Notes: generated by a model not told the origin, from the sequence alone. A stretch of 13,582 nucleotides of DNA from Thioalkalivibrio sp. (GCA_018224485.1 JAGTVE010000151.1:1-13582), one strand, 5' to 3'. Counted from the stretch's first letter, positions 1 through 6,392 are shown. Program-made: numbers and translations.

Positions 1-1
1 C

Positions 2-1900
2 ATCCTCTCAGCCCTGGCGCGGGTCCTCATCCTTGCCGGGTGTGGCAGCGAACGGCAGCCATTGCAGGTCGGCGGCAAGCAGTCGCCGGAAAACCAGATC
101 GTTGCAGAGTTGGTGGCGGAGTTGGCCGAGGCCGCCGGTATTCCAGTGCAGCGGCGGATCGGACTGGGCGACGGCCGCCTCACGCTCGAGGCACTGAAGC
201 GTGGCGAGATCGACATCTATCCCGAGAACACGGGTACGGGTCTGGCGTTGTTGGGACTGGCGCAGTCCTCCGACGTGGATTCGGACGCGTCCATCGCCCT
301 GCTGCGCGAACGCTACGCTTCGCTCGGGCTCGGGTGGAGTTCGCCGTTGGGTTTCGAGAACAGTCCCGGCCTCGCAATGCTGCGCGATCGCGCGAGCTCG
401 CTGGGCATCCGTACCTACTCGGAGCTGGCACGCCACGCGGAGCGGCTCACTCTCGGCGTCGACAGCGAGTTCCGCAGTCGCCCGGTTGACGGTCTGGCGC
501 CGCTCGGTCGACGCTACGGCTTGGAGTTCCACCGTATCCTCGAGGTCGAGCCGCGTGACAGAAGCGAACTCTACGATCGCCTGGTGGGCAGTGAGATCGA
601 TGTCGCTCTGGTGCGATCGGCCGACCCCCAGATCGAACTCTTCGATCTCCGCGTGCTGGAGGACGACCTCGATTTCTTTCCGCGCCACGATGGCGCCCTG
701 GTCTACCGGGAGACGGCCCTGGAGCGCTTTCCGGCGCTGGAGAAAATTCTCGCCCAGCTGGCCGGTGCGATCGGGAACCAGCAGATGCAGGCCCTGAGCA
801 GACGGGTCACGGTGCGTGGCGAGGATCCTCGGGAGGTGGTGCGGGCCGAGCTGATTCGCGTCGGTCTGATCGAGGGGGAGGTTGGCGAAAAGGATCGACA
901 GGCCCTGAATCTGGCCGTTTCACTTTCGGCGAATGCGGACGGGGAGGCGGGAACAGTGCTGCGCCAGCTGCGCAGATCCTTTCCGACCAGTACGGTGAAC
1001 CTGGTTCGCTCCAGGGACCCGCTCGGAGCGATCGAGGACGCGAGCGCGCGGATGGCGCTGGTCAGCGCACCGGCGTTCTTCGCCCCCGGCTCGGTAGATC
1101 CGGCCACCGGTCGGCCACCATTGCGCCCTGGCGTGGAGGCCGTGGCCCTGGTCGGTACCAGCTTTCTGCAGGTCTTTGCACTTAGACCCGGTATCGAGCG
1201 CCTCGAAGACGCTGCCGTGATCGCGACCGGACCCCGGGGCTCGAGTGGCTTTCGAGCGGCACAGTCGGTTAGAGATGGGCTGCAACTGGGCGCGACACTT
1301 CGGCCGGTTGAGGGCGATACGCCCGGGATGCTGGCCGACGCGCTGGTGGGCAGCGGGGCGGACGTTGCGATCCTGATGCAGCCCATTGGCAACTCGACGG
1401 CGCTGGCGCTGCTGAAGCGTGGCCTGCCACTGCTCGGTGTGGAGAACTGGGTCCAGCGCAACAATCGCATCGTCTTTCCCTACCTGCAGCCGGCCCGGAT
1501 TGCACCATCCAACTACGAGCGGTTTCTTCCCGCGGGGCAGGCAAACGACACGCCCATGCCGGGGTTCAGCCGGCCGGTGGAGACCCTGGCCACGCAGCTG
1601 GTGCTGGCGGGGCCTGCCCCGCCGGACGATCTCAGGCTGGCCACCCAGGGTCCCGGAGCGAGCTTCGTGCCGCGCGCCCTTCCGTTGACCGATCAGGCGG
1701 TCGAGCGCATCAATGCCGCTACCGGGAAGACCGAGGACATCTACCCGGTCCTGCCGCAGTCACGGGCACTGGCTCCGCGGTTGCCACAGCCCCCGGAGCC
1801 GCTGAATCCGTCACCGCTGGCATCCCTGCTGTCCGTGGTGGCGTTAGCGATGCTGGTCTGGCTCGTCTGGCTGATGCTGCGGCCGGTGCGCCCGGATTGA
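2..1900 (+). CDS. Lipoprotein with two periplasmic binding-protein domains (OpuAC/OsmF-like plus TAXI/NMT1-like), 5' end cut by window
   Basis: The frame is open from base 2, so the start codon lies outside; 632 residues are visible. The first residues are hydrophobic and end in a lipobox, LILAGC, with the lipidated Cys at visible residue 14. An internal TTG at 62 is therefore not the start. Residues about 21-290 resemble the glycine betaine/choline-binding OpuAC/OsmF family: VGGKQSPENQ, then GLGDGRLTLEALKRGEIDIYPENTGTG. Residues about 303-545 look like a second binding domain of the TAXI/NMT1 type (FLQVFALRPGIERLED, then GADVAILMQPIGNSTALALL). A Pro-rich linker (about 587-606) leads to a C-terminal membrane helix (about 606-627) and a short basic tail. 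The protein would thus be anchored at both ends. The ligand is unknown, and no permease or ATPase gene is visible. The first domain assignment is fairly secure; the second is by general resemblance. Confidence 0.75.
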   Translation: MLSALARVLILAGCGSERQPLQVGGKQSPENQIVAELVAELAEAAGIPVQRRIGLGDGRLTLEALKRGEIDIYPENTGTGLALLGLAQSSDVDSDASIALLRERYASLGLGWSSPLGFENSPGLAMLRDRASSLGIRTYSELARHAERLTLGVDSEFRSRPVDGLAPLGRRYGLEFHRILEVEPRDRSELYDRLVGSEIDVALVRSADPQIELFDLRVLEDDLDFFPRHDGALVYRETALERFPALEKILAQLAGAIGNQQMQALSRRVTVRGEDPREVVRAELIRVGLIEGEVGEKDRQALNLAVSLSANADGEAGTVLRQLRRSFPTSTVNLVRSRDPLGAIEDASARMALVSAPAFFAPGSVDPATGRPPLRPGVEAVALVGTSFLQVFALRPGIERLEDAAVIATGPRGSSGFRAAQSVRDGLQLGATLRPVEGDTPGMLADALVGSGADVAILMQPIGNSTALALLKRGLPLLGVENWVQRNNRIVFPYLQPARIAPSNYERFLPAGQANDTPMPGFSRPVETLATQLVLAGPAPPDDLRLATQGPGASFVPRALPLTDQAVERINAATGKTEDIYPVLPQSRALAPRLPQPPEPLNPSPLASLLSVVALAMLVWLVWLMLRPVRPD

Positions 1901-1974
1901 CTGTCAAGGCCCGAGCGGGATTCAAGGCCGCGGTGCTGTGCCGGGGCGCGGGGCACTGGGACCGCGTAGGTTCC

Positions 1975-2050
1975 GGGGTCAGGCTGCGGGTGATCCGCGG
2001 GACAAGACCTGCCCCCGTCGAGCTGGGGGCAAAACGCGGGTCCTGACCCC
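1975..2050. repeat. Nested inverted repeat (GGGGTCAGG...CCTGACCCC) with inner hairpin
   Basis: The arms GGGGTCAGG (1975-1983) and CCTGACCCC (2042-2050) are exact reverse complements enclosing about 58 bases. Inside is a second perfect 7-bp hairpin, TGCCCCC (2010-2016) and GGGGGCA (2025-2031), with an 8-base loop. The GGGGTCAGG and ACAAGACCTG words resemble intergenic palindromes found in many proteobacteria that are mobilised by REP-associated (RAYT) transposases; that link is from general knowledge. It lies in the 271-bp gap 1901-2171, which otherwise holds only the terminator downstream. Confidence 0.65.
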
Positions 2051-2114
2051 AGCGCAGTGCCATCGCGACTGGCCTTGCAGCCTCGACGTGTCTGGTCTAC
2101 GGTGCGAGCTGAGT

Positions 2115-2139
2115 GGCCTCCGCGGGAGGCCTTTGTTTT
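2115..2139 (+). terminator. Rho-independent terminator
   Basis: GGCCTCC (2115-2121), loop GCG, GGAGGCC (2125-2131), then TTTGTTTT. This is a perfect 7-bp GC-rich stem followed by a U-rich tract on the + strand. It most simply ends transcription of the lipoprotein gene. Only 32 bp separate it from the next start codon at 2172, leaving no room for a full promoter between them. A promoter for the next gene must overlap or precede it, or read-through must occur. Confidence 0.8.
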
Positions 2140-2171
2140 GACGACCTTCCTGTGACGGGTGCACAACGCCA

Positions 2172-4013
2172 ATGGGCCAGAGTATGCACGATGAAACCCG
2201 TACAATCGAGCAACGGCTGCCACGGGGCGTGATGCTGAACGCCTACCCGGACAGCCTCGGTGGCCGGCTGTCCGGCCTCGTGGCACTGCTGAAGCGTCCC
2301 GAGTTCGCGGATGCCGTCTCGCTCCTGTACATCCTGCCGACCTTCTTCAACAGCGACCTCGACCGTGGTTTCTCCATCATCGATTACGGGCTGAACCAGG
2401 AGCTGGTGGCGCCCGGGGATCTGGACGAGCTCGACCGGCTCGGCATTACCTTCAAGTTCGACCTGATCCTGAACCATCTGTCGGTCGCGTCGCCGCAGTT
2501 CCGCGACCTGCTCGCGCGCGGCGACGAGTCGGAGTACAAGGACTTCTTCCTCGACTGGAATGCCTTCTGGCAGTGCCACGGCAAAGCGGGCGACGAGGGC
2601 TACGTGATCCCGCACGACGAGCACCTCCAGAAGCTGTTCCTGCGCAAGCCGGGGCTCCCCATCCTGAAGGTCGGCTTTCCCGACGGCTCGGAACGCCCCT
2701 ACTGGAACACCTTCTATCAGCAGGTCACCTACCGGCCCGTCTCCGTGGAGGCGTTGCGCGGGCTCAGCGGGATCACGCCGGAGACCGCGAAACAGATCGC
2801 CACCCGCCTCAACACGGCGATCGAGACGGAACCGGACATCGAGCGTATCTACCTGGACGGGCACGACTACCTGCGGGACGAGATCCGTGCGGTCCTCCGT
2901 GGCCACCGCTGCTACCTCGGGCAGATGGATCTCAACGCCCGCTCGGAAAAGGTCTGGGAATTCTACGACGAGACATTGCAGCGCCTGCGGGACTACGGCG
3001 CCAGGATCATCCGGCTGGACGCCTTCGCCTACCTGCACAAGGAGGCCGGTCAGGCCAATTTCTTCAACAAGCCGGGCACCTGGGATTACCTGCGACGGCT
3101 GCGGGAGATGGCCCGGGTCCACGGTCTGATCGTCTTTCCGGAGGTGCATGCGGAGTACGGCAAGGGGCTCCATCTCGAGGTTGCGCGGGAGGGGTACCCG
3201 ATCTACGACTTCTTTCTGCCCGGCCTCCTGATCCATGCCCTGGACCGAGGCACCAGCGTGCATCTGCTGCGCTGGATCCGCGAGATCCAGAGCGAGAATC
3301 TGCAGACCATCAACATGCTTGGATGCCATGACGGGATTCCGGTCCTCGACCTGCGCGGCGGCGTGCGGGATGGTGTCTACCGTGCCGGTCTCCTGGAGGA
3401 TGACGAGATCGAGGCGGTGGTGAACCGCGTCCTCGAGCGTGGCGGCCGCGTGAAGAACCTCTATGGCCCGGACGGCCGGAAGATCGCGTATTACCAGGTT
3501 AACGCGACCTTCTACAGCGCCCTTGGCGAAGACGAGCGCAAGCTGCTGCTGGCGCGTGCGATCCAGCTGTTCATGCCTGGGATCCCGCAGATCTGGTATC
3601 TGGACCTGTTCGCGGGTCGCAACGACTATGCGGCTGCGGACAGTGGGGGTGCCGCCGGCCACAAGGAGATCAACCGCACCAACCTGGACGATGATGAAAT
3701 CGAGAGGCGCCTGGCGTGGCCGGTGGTGCAGGATCAGCTCGCGTTGATCCGTCTGCGCAACACCTCCAGCGCCTTCAATGGCGAACTCACGGTGCATCCC
3801 GCCGCACCCAACCAGCTGCACCTCTCCTGGCACCGTGACGGCTGCACCGCAAGCCTGCATGCGGACCTTGAGACCTTCGACTTCACGGTCCGCGAGTGCG
3901 ACGCCTCGGGTGTCGAAACCCGCGTCCTGAGCTCGCGCGCCGAGGCATTTCCGGACCGCGGCCGGGCGAAAGGCGCAGCGCCTTCGGCCGGTGCGGGGCA
4001 TCGAGATCGTTGA
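2172..4013 (+). CDS. GH13 subfamily 18 glucoside phosphorylase (sucrose-phosphorylase-like)
   Basis: A 613-residue (beta/alpha)8 glycosidase-fold enzyme, probably cytoplasmic, predicted to split an alpha-glucoside with phosphate into glucose 1-phosphate plus an acceptor. Region I is DLILNH (97-102). The nucleophile is D283 in RLDAFAY, the acid/base E324 in FPEVHAEY, and the third carboxylate D387 in CHDG. IYDFFLPGLLIHAL and YYQVNATFYSALG are typical of the subfamily. Sucrose phosphorylases are usually about 490-560 residues. This one carries about 65 extra residues (roughly 182-250, after RPYWNTF and before QMDLN). The acceptor loop also differs: the place of Asp342 in the Bifidobacterium enzyme is Ala, by manual alignment from memory. 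Substrate is therefore open: sucrose, sucrose 6-phosphate, glucosylglycerol or glucosylglycerate. No strong ribosome site precedes ATG 2172; ATG 2184 is an alternative. The C-terminal 20 residues look unlike the family and may reflect a frameshift. Confidence 0.85.
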   Translation: MGQSMHDETRTIEQRLPRGVMLNAYPDSLGGRLSGLVALLKRPEFADAVSLLYILPTFFNSDLDRGFSIIDYGLNQELVAPGDLDELDRLGITFKFDLILNHLSVASPQFRDLLARGDESEYKDFFLDWNAFWQCHGKAGDEGYVIPHDEHLQKLFLRKPGLPILKVGFPDGSERPYWNTFYQQVTYRPVSVEALRGLSGITPETAKQIATRLNTAIETEPDIERIYLDGHDYLRDEIRAVLRGHRCYLGQMDLNARSEKVWEFYDETLQRLRDYGARIIRLDAFAYLHKEAGQANFFNKPGTWDYLRRLREMARVHGLIVFPEVHAEYGKGLHLEVAREGYPIYDFFLPGLLIHALDRGTSVHLLRWIREIQSENLQTINMLGCHDGIPVLDLRGGVRDGVYRAGLLEDDEIEAVVNRVLERGGRVKNLYGPDGRKIAYYQVNATFYSALGEDERKLLLARAIQLFMPGIPQIWYLDLFAGRNDYAAADSGGAAGHKEINRTNLDDDEIERRLAWPVVQDQLALIRLRNTSSAFNGELTVHPAAPNQLHLSWHRDGCTASLHADLETFDFTVRECDASGVETRVLSSRAEAFPDRGRAKGAAPSAGAGHRDR

Positions 4014-4056
4014 CGTAGCACCAGTCGCTGGGCACGTCACGCCCGTGGGAACGGAC

Positions 4057-4365
4057 TCAGTCCAGGCCCGCGCGGCGTAGACGGGCGCGCATGTCCTCCA
4101 TCTCATCTAGCAGGTCGGCGACCAGTGCCGCCAGTTCGGGCTCCGCATCAAAGACCCGTTCCATCTCGCGCATGCGGCGTGCGCGGCGCAGGTGTTCTCC
4201 GGAGAAGCGCCAGGTTCCGGCGACGCACTCGGTGCGCGGAAACAGGCCCTCCTCGAGGTGGTGCCTGAGCCACTGCGGCTCGACCGTGCAGATGGTGGCC
4301 ATCTGCTCCACCGTCAGCCAGGTCTCTTCCACAACGGCGCCGGTCAGGATGTCATCGTCGCGCAT
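4057..4365 (-). CDS. cbpM: Chaperone modulator CbpM (MerR-like)
   Basis: A 102-residue protein that in Escherichia coli binds the J-domain of CbpA and blocks its action as DnaK co-chaperone and its DNA binding. The N-terminal half carries a MerR-like helix-turn-helix-type fold (WLTVEQMATICTVEPQWLRHHLEEGLF, given here as two adjoining pieces: WLTVEQMATICTVEPQ at 16-31, then WLRHHLEEGLF at 32-42). The C-terminal half (about 58-99) is a charged helix, heptad-like. Length matches the family (about 100 residues). ATG 4363-4365 starts 3 bp after the cbpA stop, so the two are surely cotranscribed and probably translationally coupled. Ribosome site GAGAGG lies in the cbpA 3' end. It converges with the GH13 gene across a 43-bp gap without an obvious terminator. 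Confidence 0.9.
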   Translation of the reverse strand: MRDDDILTGAVVEETWLTVEQMATICTVEPQWLRHHLEEGLFPRTECVAGTWRFSGEHLRRARRMREMERVFDAEPELAALVADLLDEMEDMRARLRRAGLD

Positions 4366-4368
4366 TGT

Positions 4369-5322
4369 TCAGGCCCTCTCGTCGCGGCGCGGATCGAACG
4401 GCAGTTCGCGCGCCATAGTCTCGTAGATTTCCCGCGCCTTCGGGTCGCGTGCGGACGGCAGTACCACCTGAATCTCCAGCAGCAGGTCCCCCGGCGGGCT
4501 CGCCGGGATCCCCTTGCCGCGCACGCGCAGCTGGCGTCCGCTCTGGGCACCCTCGGGAATGCGGACCTTCTGACTTCCACCCGGCAGTTCAACCGGGACC
4601 ACCGCGCCCAGCGCCGCCTCCCACGGGGTGACCGGCAGCGTGACATGGATGTCCCGTCCGTCGGGGCGGTAGCGTGGGTGCGGCCGAAAATGCACCTCGA
4701 GCAGCAGATCGCCTGCCGGGCCGCCGCCGATTCCGGGCGAACCCTGTCCGGAGAGACGAATCACCTGGCCTTCGCGCACGCCCCGTGGGATGCGGACGTT
4801 CAGGGTTCGCGTGTCCACCACGACTCGTCCCTCCGTATCGAGCCGGGGGGCGCGCAGCGAGATCTGGCGGGTGGCGCCCTCGAAGGCATCCTCGATGTCC
4901 AGTAGCACCTTGGCGTGATGATCCTCGCCGCGGGCACGGAATTCCCCCCCGCCAGTGTGGTACCGGGCACGGCCGCCGCCCATCTGTCCGAACAGCTCGG
5001 AGAAGAAGTCGCTGAACGCGGCCTCCTCGGAGGGCGAGAAGCCTCGGTTCGAGAATTCAAAGCCCGCATCCCAGTCCGGTGGTGGTCGGAACTCCTCGCC
5101 GGGCTGGTGTCCGCGGCCGATCTGATCGTAGGCGGCCCGTTTTTCCGGGTCGGAAAGCACGGCGTACGCCTCGTTGAGGTCCTGCATGCGCACTTCCGCA
5201 TCCGGTTCCTTGGAGACGTCCGGATGGTACTTGCGGGCGAGCTTGCGGTACGCCTTCTTGATGTCGTCCGCGGTGGCGTCACGCGGGACGTCTAGCGTCT
5301 TGTAGTAGTCCTTGAATTCCAT
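4369..5322 (-). CDS. cbpA: DnaJ-class co-chaperone / curved DNA-binding protein CbpA
   Basis: A 317-residue Hsp40 that stimulates the DnaK ATPase; E. coli CbpA also binds curved DNA in stationary phase. The J-domain spans residues 1-70 with the essential HPD triad at 33-35. A Gly/Phe/acidic linker follows (about 71-130). Two substrate-binding beta domains (about 135-290) contain LSGQGSPGIGGGPAGDLLLEV and RVRGKGIP. The zinc-finger repeats of DnaJ are absent, which makes it a type B J-protein. The first of these motifs is residues 190-210, of which the GxGxPG-like core is the telling part. ATG 5320-5322 has AGGAG (minus strand, 5328-5332) five bases upstream. Length fits CbpA (about 305). It heads the cbpA-cbpM operon, divergent from the small heat-shock genes. 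Confidence 0.93.
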   Translation of the reverse strand: MEFKDYYKTLDVPRDATADDIKKAYRKLARKYHPDVSKEPDAEVRMQDLNEAYAVLSDPEKRAAYDQIGRGHQPGEEFRPPPDWDAGFEFSNRGFSPSEEAAFSDFFSELFGQMGGGRARYHTGGGEFRARGEDHHAKVLLDIEDAFEGATRQISLRAPRLDTEGRVVVDTRTLNVRIPRGVREGQVIRLSGQGSPGIGGGPAGDLLLEVHFRPHPRYRPDGRDIHVTLPVTPWEAALGAVVPVELPGGSQKVRIPEGAQSGRQLRVRGKGIPASPPGDLLLEIQVVLPSARDPKAREIYETMARELPFDPRRDERA

Positions 5323-5363
5323 TCGGGCTCCTGGGCCATCGTGGCAGGTGGGTAGCTCCCCCC

Positions 5364-5391
5364 ATTGAATTAACCCCTCCGATCCCTATTT
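5364..5391 (+). promoter_or_regulatory. Sigma-32 (heat-shock) promoter for the hsp20 pair
   Basis: ATTGAA (5364-5369) matches the sigma-32 -35 core CTTGAA at five of six bases. After a 14-base spacer comes CCCTATTT (5384-5391), one mismatch from the consensus CCCCATNT. Spacing is in the normal range. The same bases also give a moderate sigma-70 reading (TTGAAT, 16 bases, TATTTT). Predicted start of transcription is near 5398. The genes downstream are small heat-shock proteins, a standard sigma-32 target. Confidence 0.65.
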
Positions 5392-5395
5392 TCAA
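5368..5395 (-). promoter_or_regulatory. Possible cbpA promoter, overlapping the hsp20 promoter
   Basis: On the minus strand TTGAAA (5390-5395) is followed after 16 bases by TTAATT (5368-5373). The -35 matches sigma-70 at five of six positions; the -10 is poor. CTTGAA (5391-5396) is also a perfect sigma-32 -35 core, but no C-rich sigma-32 -10 follows at the right distance. The placement, 46 bp upstream of the cbpA start, is suitable. Weak call. Confidence 0.35.
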
Positions 5396-5397
5396 GG

Positions 5398-5484
5398 TAT
5401 AGGAAGGAAACCGGGAATCCCCGGATTTTCACGCGGGCGCGCGGTTCGGACCGTGCGTCGCCACGACCAACGGAGGCTGCCATT
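5398..5484 (+). promoter_or_regulatory. Structured 5' leader of the hsp20 operon
   Basis: About 87 nt between the predicted transcription start and ATG 5485. Two hairpins can be read: CCGGG (5411-5415) with CCCGG (5420-5424) around loop AATC, and GCGCGGT (5439-5445) with ACCGTGC (5450-5456) around TCGG, extendable by two more pairs outward. The ribosome site GGAGG (5472-5476) sits 8 bases before the ATG. Many hsp20 leaders contain RNA thermometers. I do not see a clear ROSE or fourU motif pairing with the ribosome site, so a thermosensor is only a possibility. Confidence 0.35.
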
Positions 5485-5922
5485 ATGTATCGTTCGCTGT
5501 TTGCCAACGACATGTACGCGGAACTCGACCGCCTGCAGCGGGAGATGAGCCGCGCCTTCGAATATTCACCCAGCATACGCGGCGCGGTGCGGGGCGGATT
5601 CCCGGCGATGAATGTCGGTGGCACCCCGGAGTCGGTGGAGATCTATGCCTTCGCGCCCGGCATCGACCCTGCGGACATCGAGGTGCAGATCGAGAAGGGC
5701 GTGCTGACGGTCGCCGGCGAGCGGGCCTCCGCGCTGCCCTCGGGTGACACGAAGGCCAGTGTGCACATCGATGAGCGCTTTGCGGGTTCATTTCGCCGGG
5801 TCGTGACTCTGCCGGAGGACGCCGATCCTGACAGGGTGACCGCCCAATATCGGGACGGCGTACTGCACATCAGCATCCAGCGTCGCGAGACCTCGTTGCC
5901 GCGCCGCATCAGTGTCCAGTGA
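5485..5922 (+). CDS. Small heat-shock protein, Hsp20 family (first of a pair)
   Basis: A 145-residue ATP-independent holdase that binds unfolding proteins and passes them to DnaK/ClpB. The N-terminal arm MYRSLFANDMYAELDRL is typical of bacterial IbpA-like proteins. The alpha-crystallin domain covers about 41-135, with ESVEIYAFAPGI, a GVLTVAGER strand and the conserved YRDGVL (122-127). The C-terminal I-x-V anchor is ISV (142-144), which docks into neighbouring subunits. GGAGG lies 8 bases before ATG 5485. Its TGA overlaps the region where the second hsp20's ribosome site begins, so translation of the two is likely coupled. It is divergent from cbpA under a sigma-32-like promoter. Confidence 0.93.
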   Translation: MYRSLFANDMYAELDRLQREMSRAFEYSPSIRGAVRGGFPAMNVGGTPESVEIYAFAPGIDPADIEVQIEKGVLTVAGERASALPSGDTKASVHIDERFAGSFRRVVTLPEDADPDRVTAQYRDGVLHISIQRRETSLPRRISVQ

Positions 5923-5929
5923 AGGAGGG
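5922..5929 (+). promoter_or_regulatory. Ribosome binding site that sets the start of the second hsp20
   Basis: AAGGAGGG starts at the last base of the first gene's TGA (5920-5922). It lies 4 bases before ATG 5934 and 7 before ATG 5937. It therefore rules against the GTG at 5919, which would place the ribosome site inside the coding region. Confidence 0.8.
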
Positions 5930-5933
5930 CTCG

Positions 5934-6320
5934 ATGATGAATGATCAGACCGATGTTGCACGCAGGGAAGAGTCGAAGGCCGAGGCACAGGCGGCACTGA
6001 TGTGCCCGGTGGACGTCTTCGAGGATGCGACGGGGATCACGCTGCTCGCGGATCTGCCCGGTGTGCCCAAGGACGCGCTGCACCTGCAGGTCGAGGCCGA
6101 GACCCTGACGATTGAGGGCGAGGTCAGTCTCGAGGTGCCGGAGGGCATGGAGGCGACACACGCGGAAGTGAACCTGCCTCGGTATCGGCGCGTGTTTACC
6201 CTGTCCCGGGAGCTGGATACGGAACAGGTCCGTGCCGAATTCCGCAACGGTGTGCTGACGCTTCGCATTCCGAGGGCCGAGCACGCACAACCGCGTCGGA
6301 TCGACGTGGAGGTGGTGTAG
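5934..6320 (+). CDS. Small heat-shock protein, Hsp20 family (second of a pair)
   Basis: A 128-residue holdase from ATG 5934 (or 127 from ATG 5937; both fit the strong ribosome site). The N-terminal arm is short, hydrophilic and charged, unlike that of its neighbour. The alpha-crystallin domain covers about 24-115: CPVDVFEDATGITLLADLPGV, a LTIEGEV strand, and FRNGVLTLRIP with GVL at 106-108. The C-terminal anchor is IDV (123-125). The two neighbours differ enough to be distinct classes, as in paired bacterial sHsps that build mixed oligomers; mixed assembly here is inference. The first motif spans residues 24-44 and its core is VDVFED...LPGV. The gene ends 24 bp before a long hairpin. Confidence 0.93.
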   Translation: MMNDQTDVARREESKAEAQAALMCPVDVFEDATGITLLADLPGVPKDALHLQVEAETLTIEGEVSLEVPEGMEATHAEVNLPRYRRVFTLSRELDTEQVRAEFRNGVLTLRIPRAEHAQPRRIDVEVV

Positions 6321-6343
6321 CGGCAGGCGCGTAATGGGGATGC

Positions 6344-6383
6344 GCAGGAAGGGGACAGATTTATGAATCCGTCCCCTTCCTGC
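6344..6383. repeat. 40-bp near-perfect inverted repeat (GGGGACAGATT type)
   Basis: GCAGGAAGGGGAC (6344-6356) pairs fully with GTCCCCTTCCTGC (6371-6383). After one A/C mismatch, GATT pairs AATC around the loop TATG. The GGGGACAGATTT...GTCCCC core is a palindrome type widespread between proteobacterial genes and often linked to RAYT transposases (general knowledge). It lies between the convergent hsp20 and ettA genes and may also stop or protect both transcripts. There is no U-tract. Confidence 0.75.
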
Positions 6384-6392
6384 GGTGGAGGC

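Noticed and set aside
62..64. TTG as start of the lipoprotein gene
   Set aside because: The frame continues upstream through a lipobox (LILAGC), so the true start is before the window.
2097..4106. Long open frame of 669 codons on the minus strand opposite the phosphorylase gene
   Set aside because: It has no recognisable family motifs, and the + strand frame carries all the GH13 catalytic motifs. Long antisense frames are usual in GC-rich coding DNA.
5919..5921. GTG as start of the second hsp20
   Set aside because: The strong ribosome site at 5922-5929 would lie inside the coding region; ATG 5934/5937 has ideal spacing.
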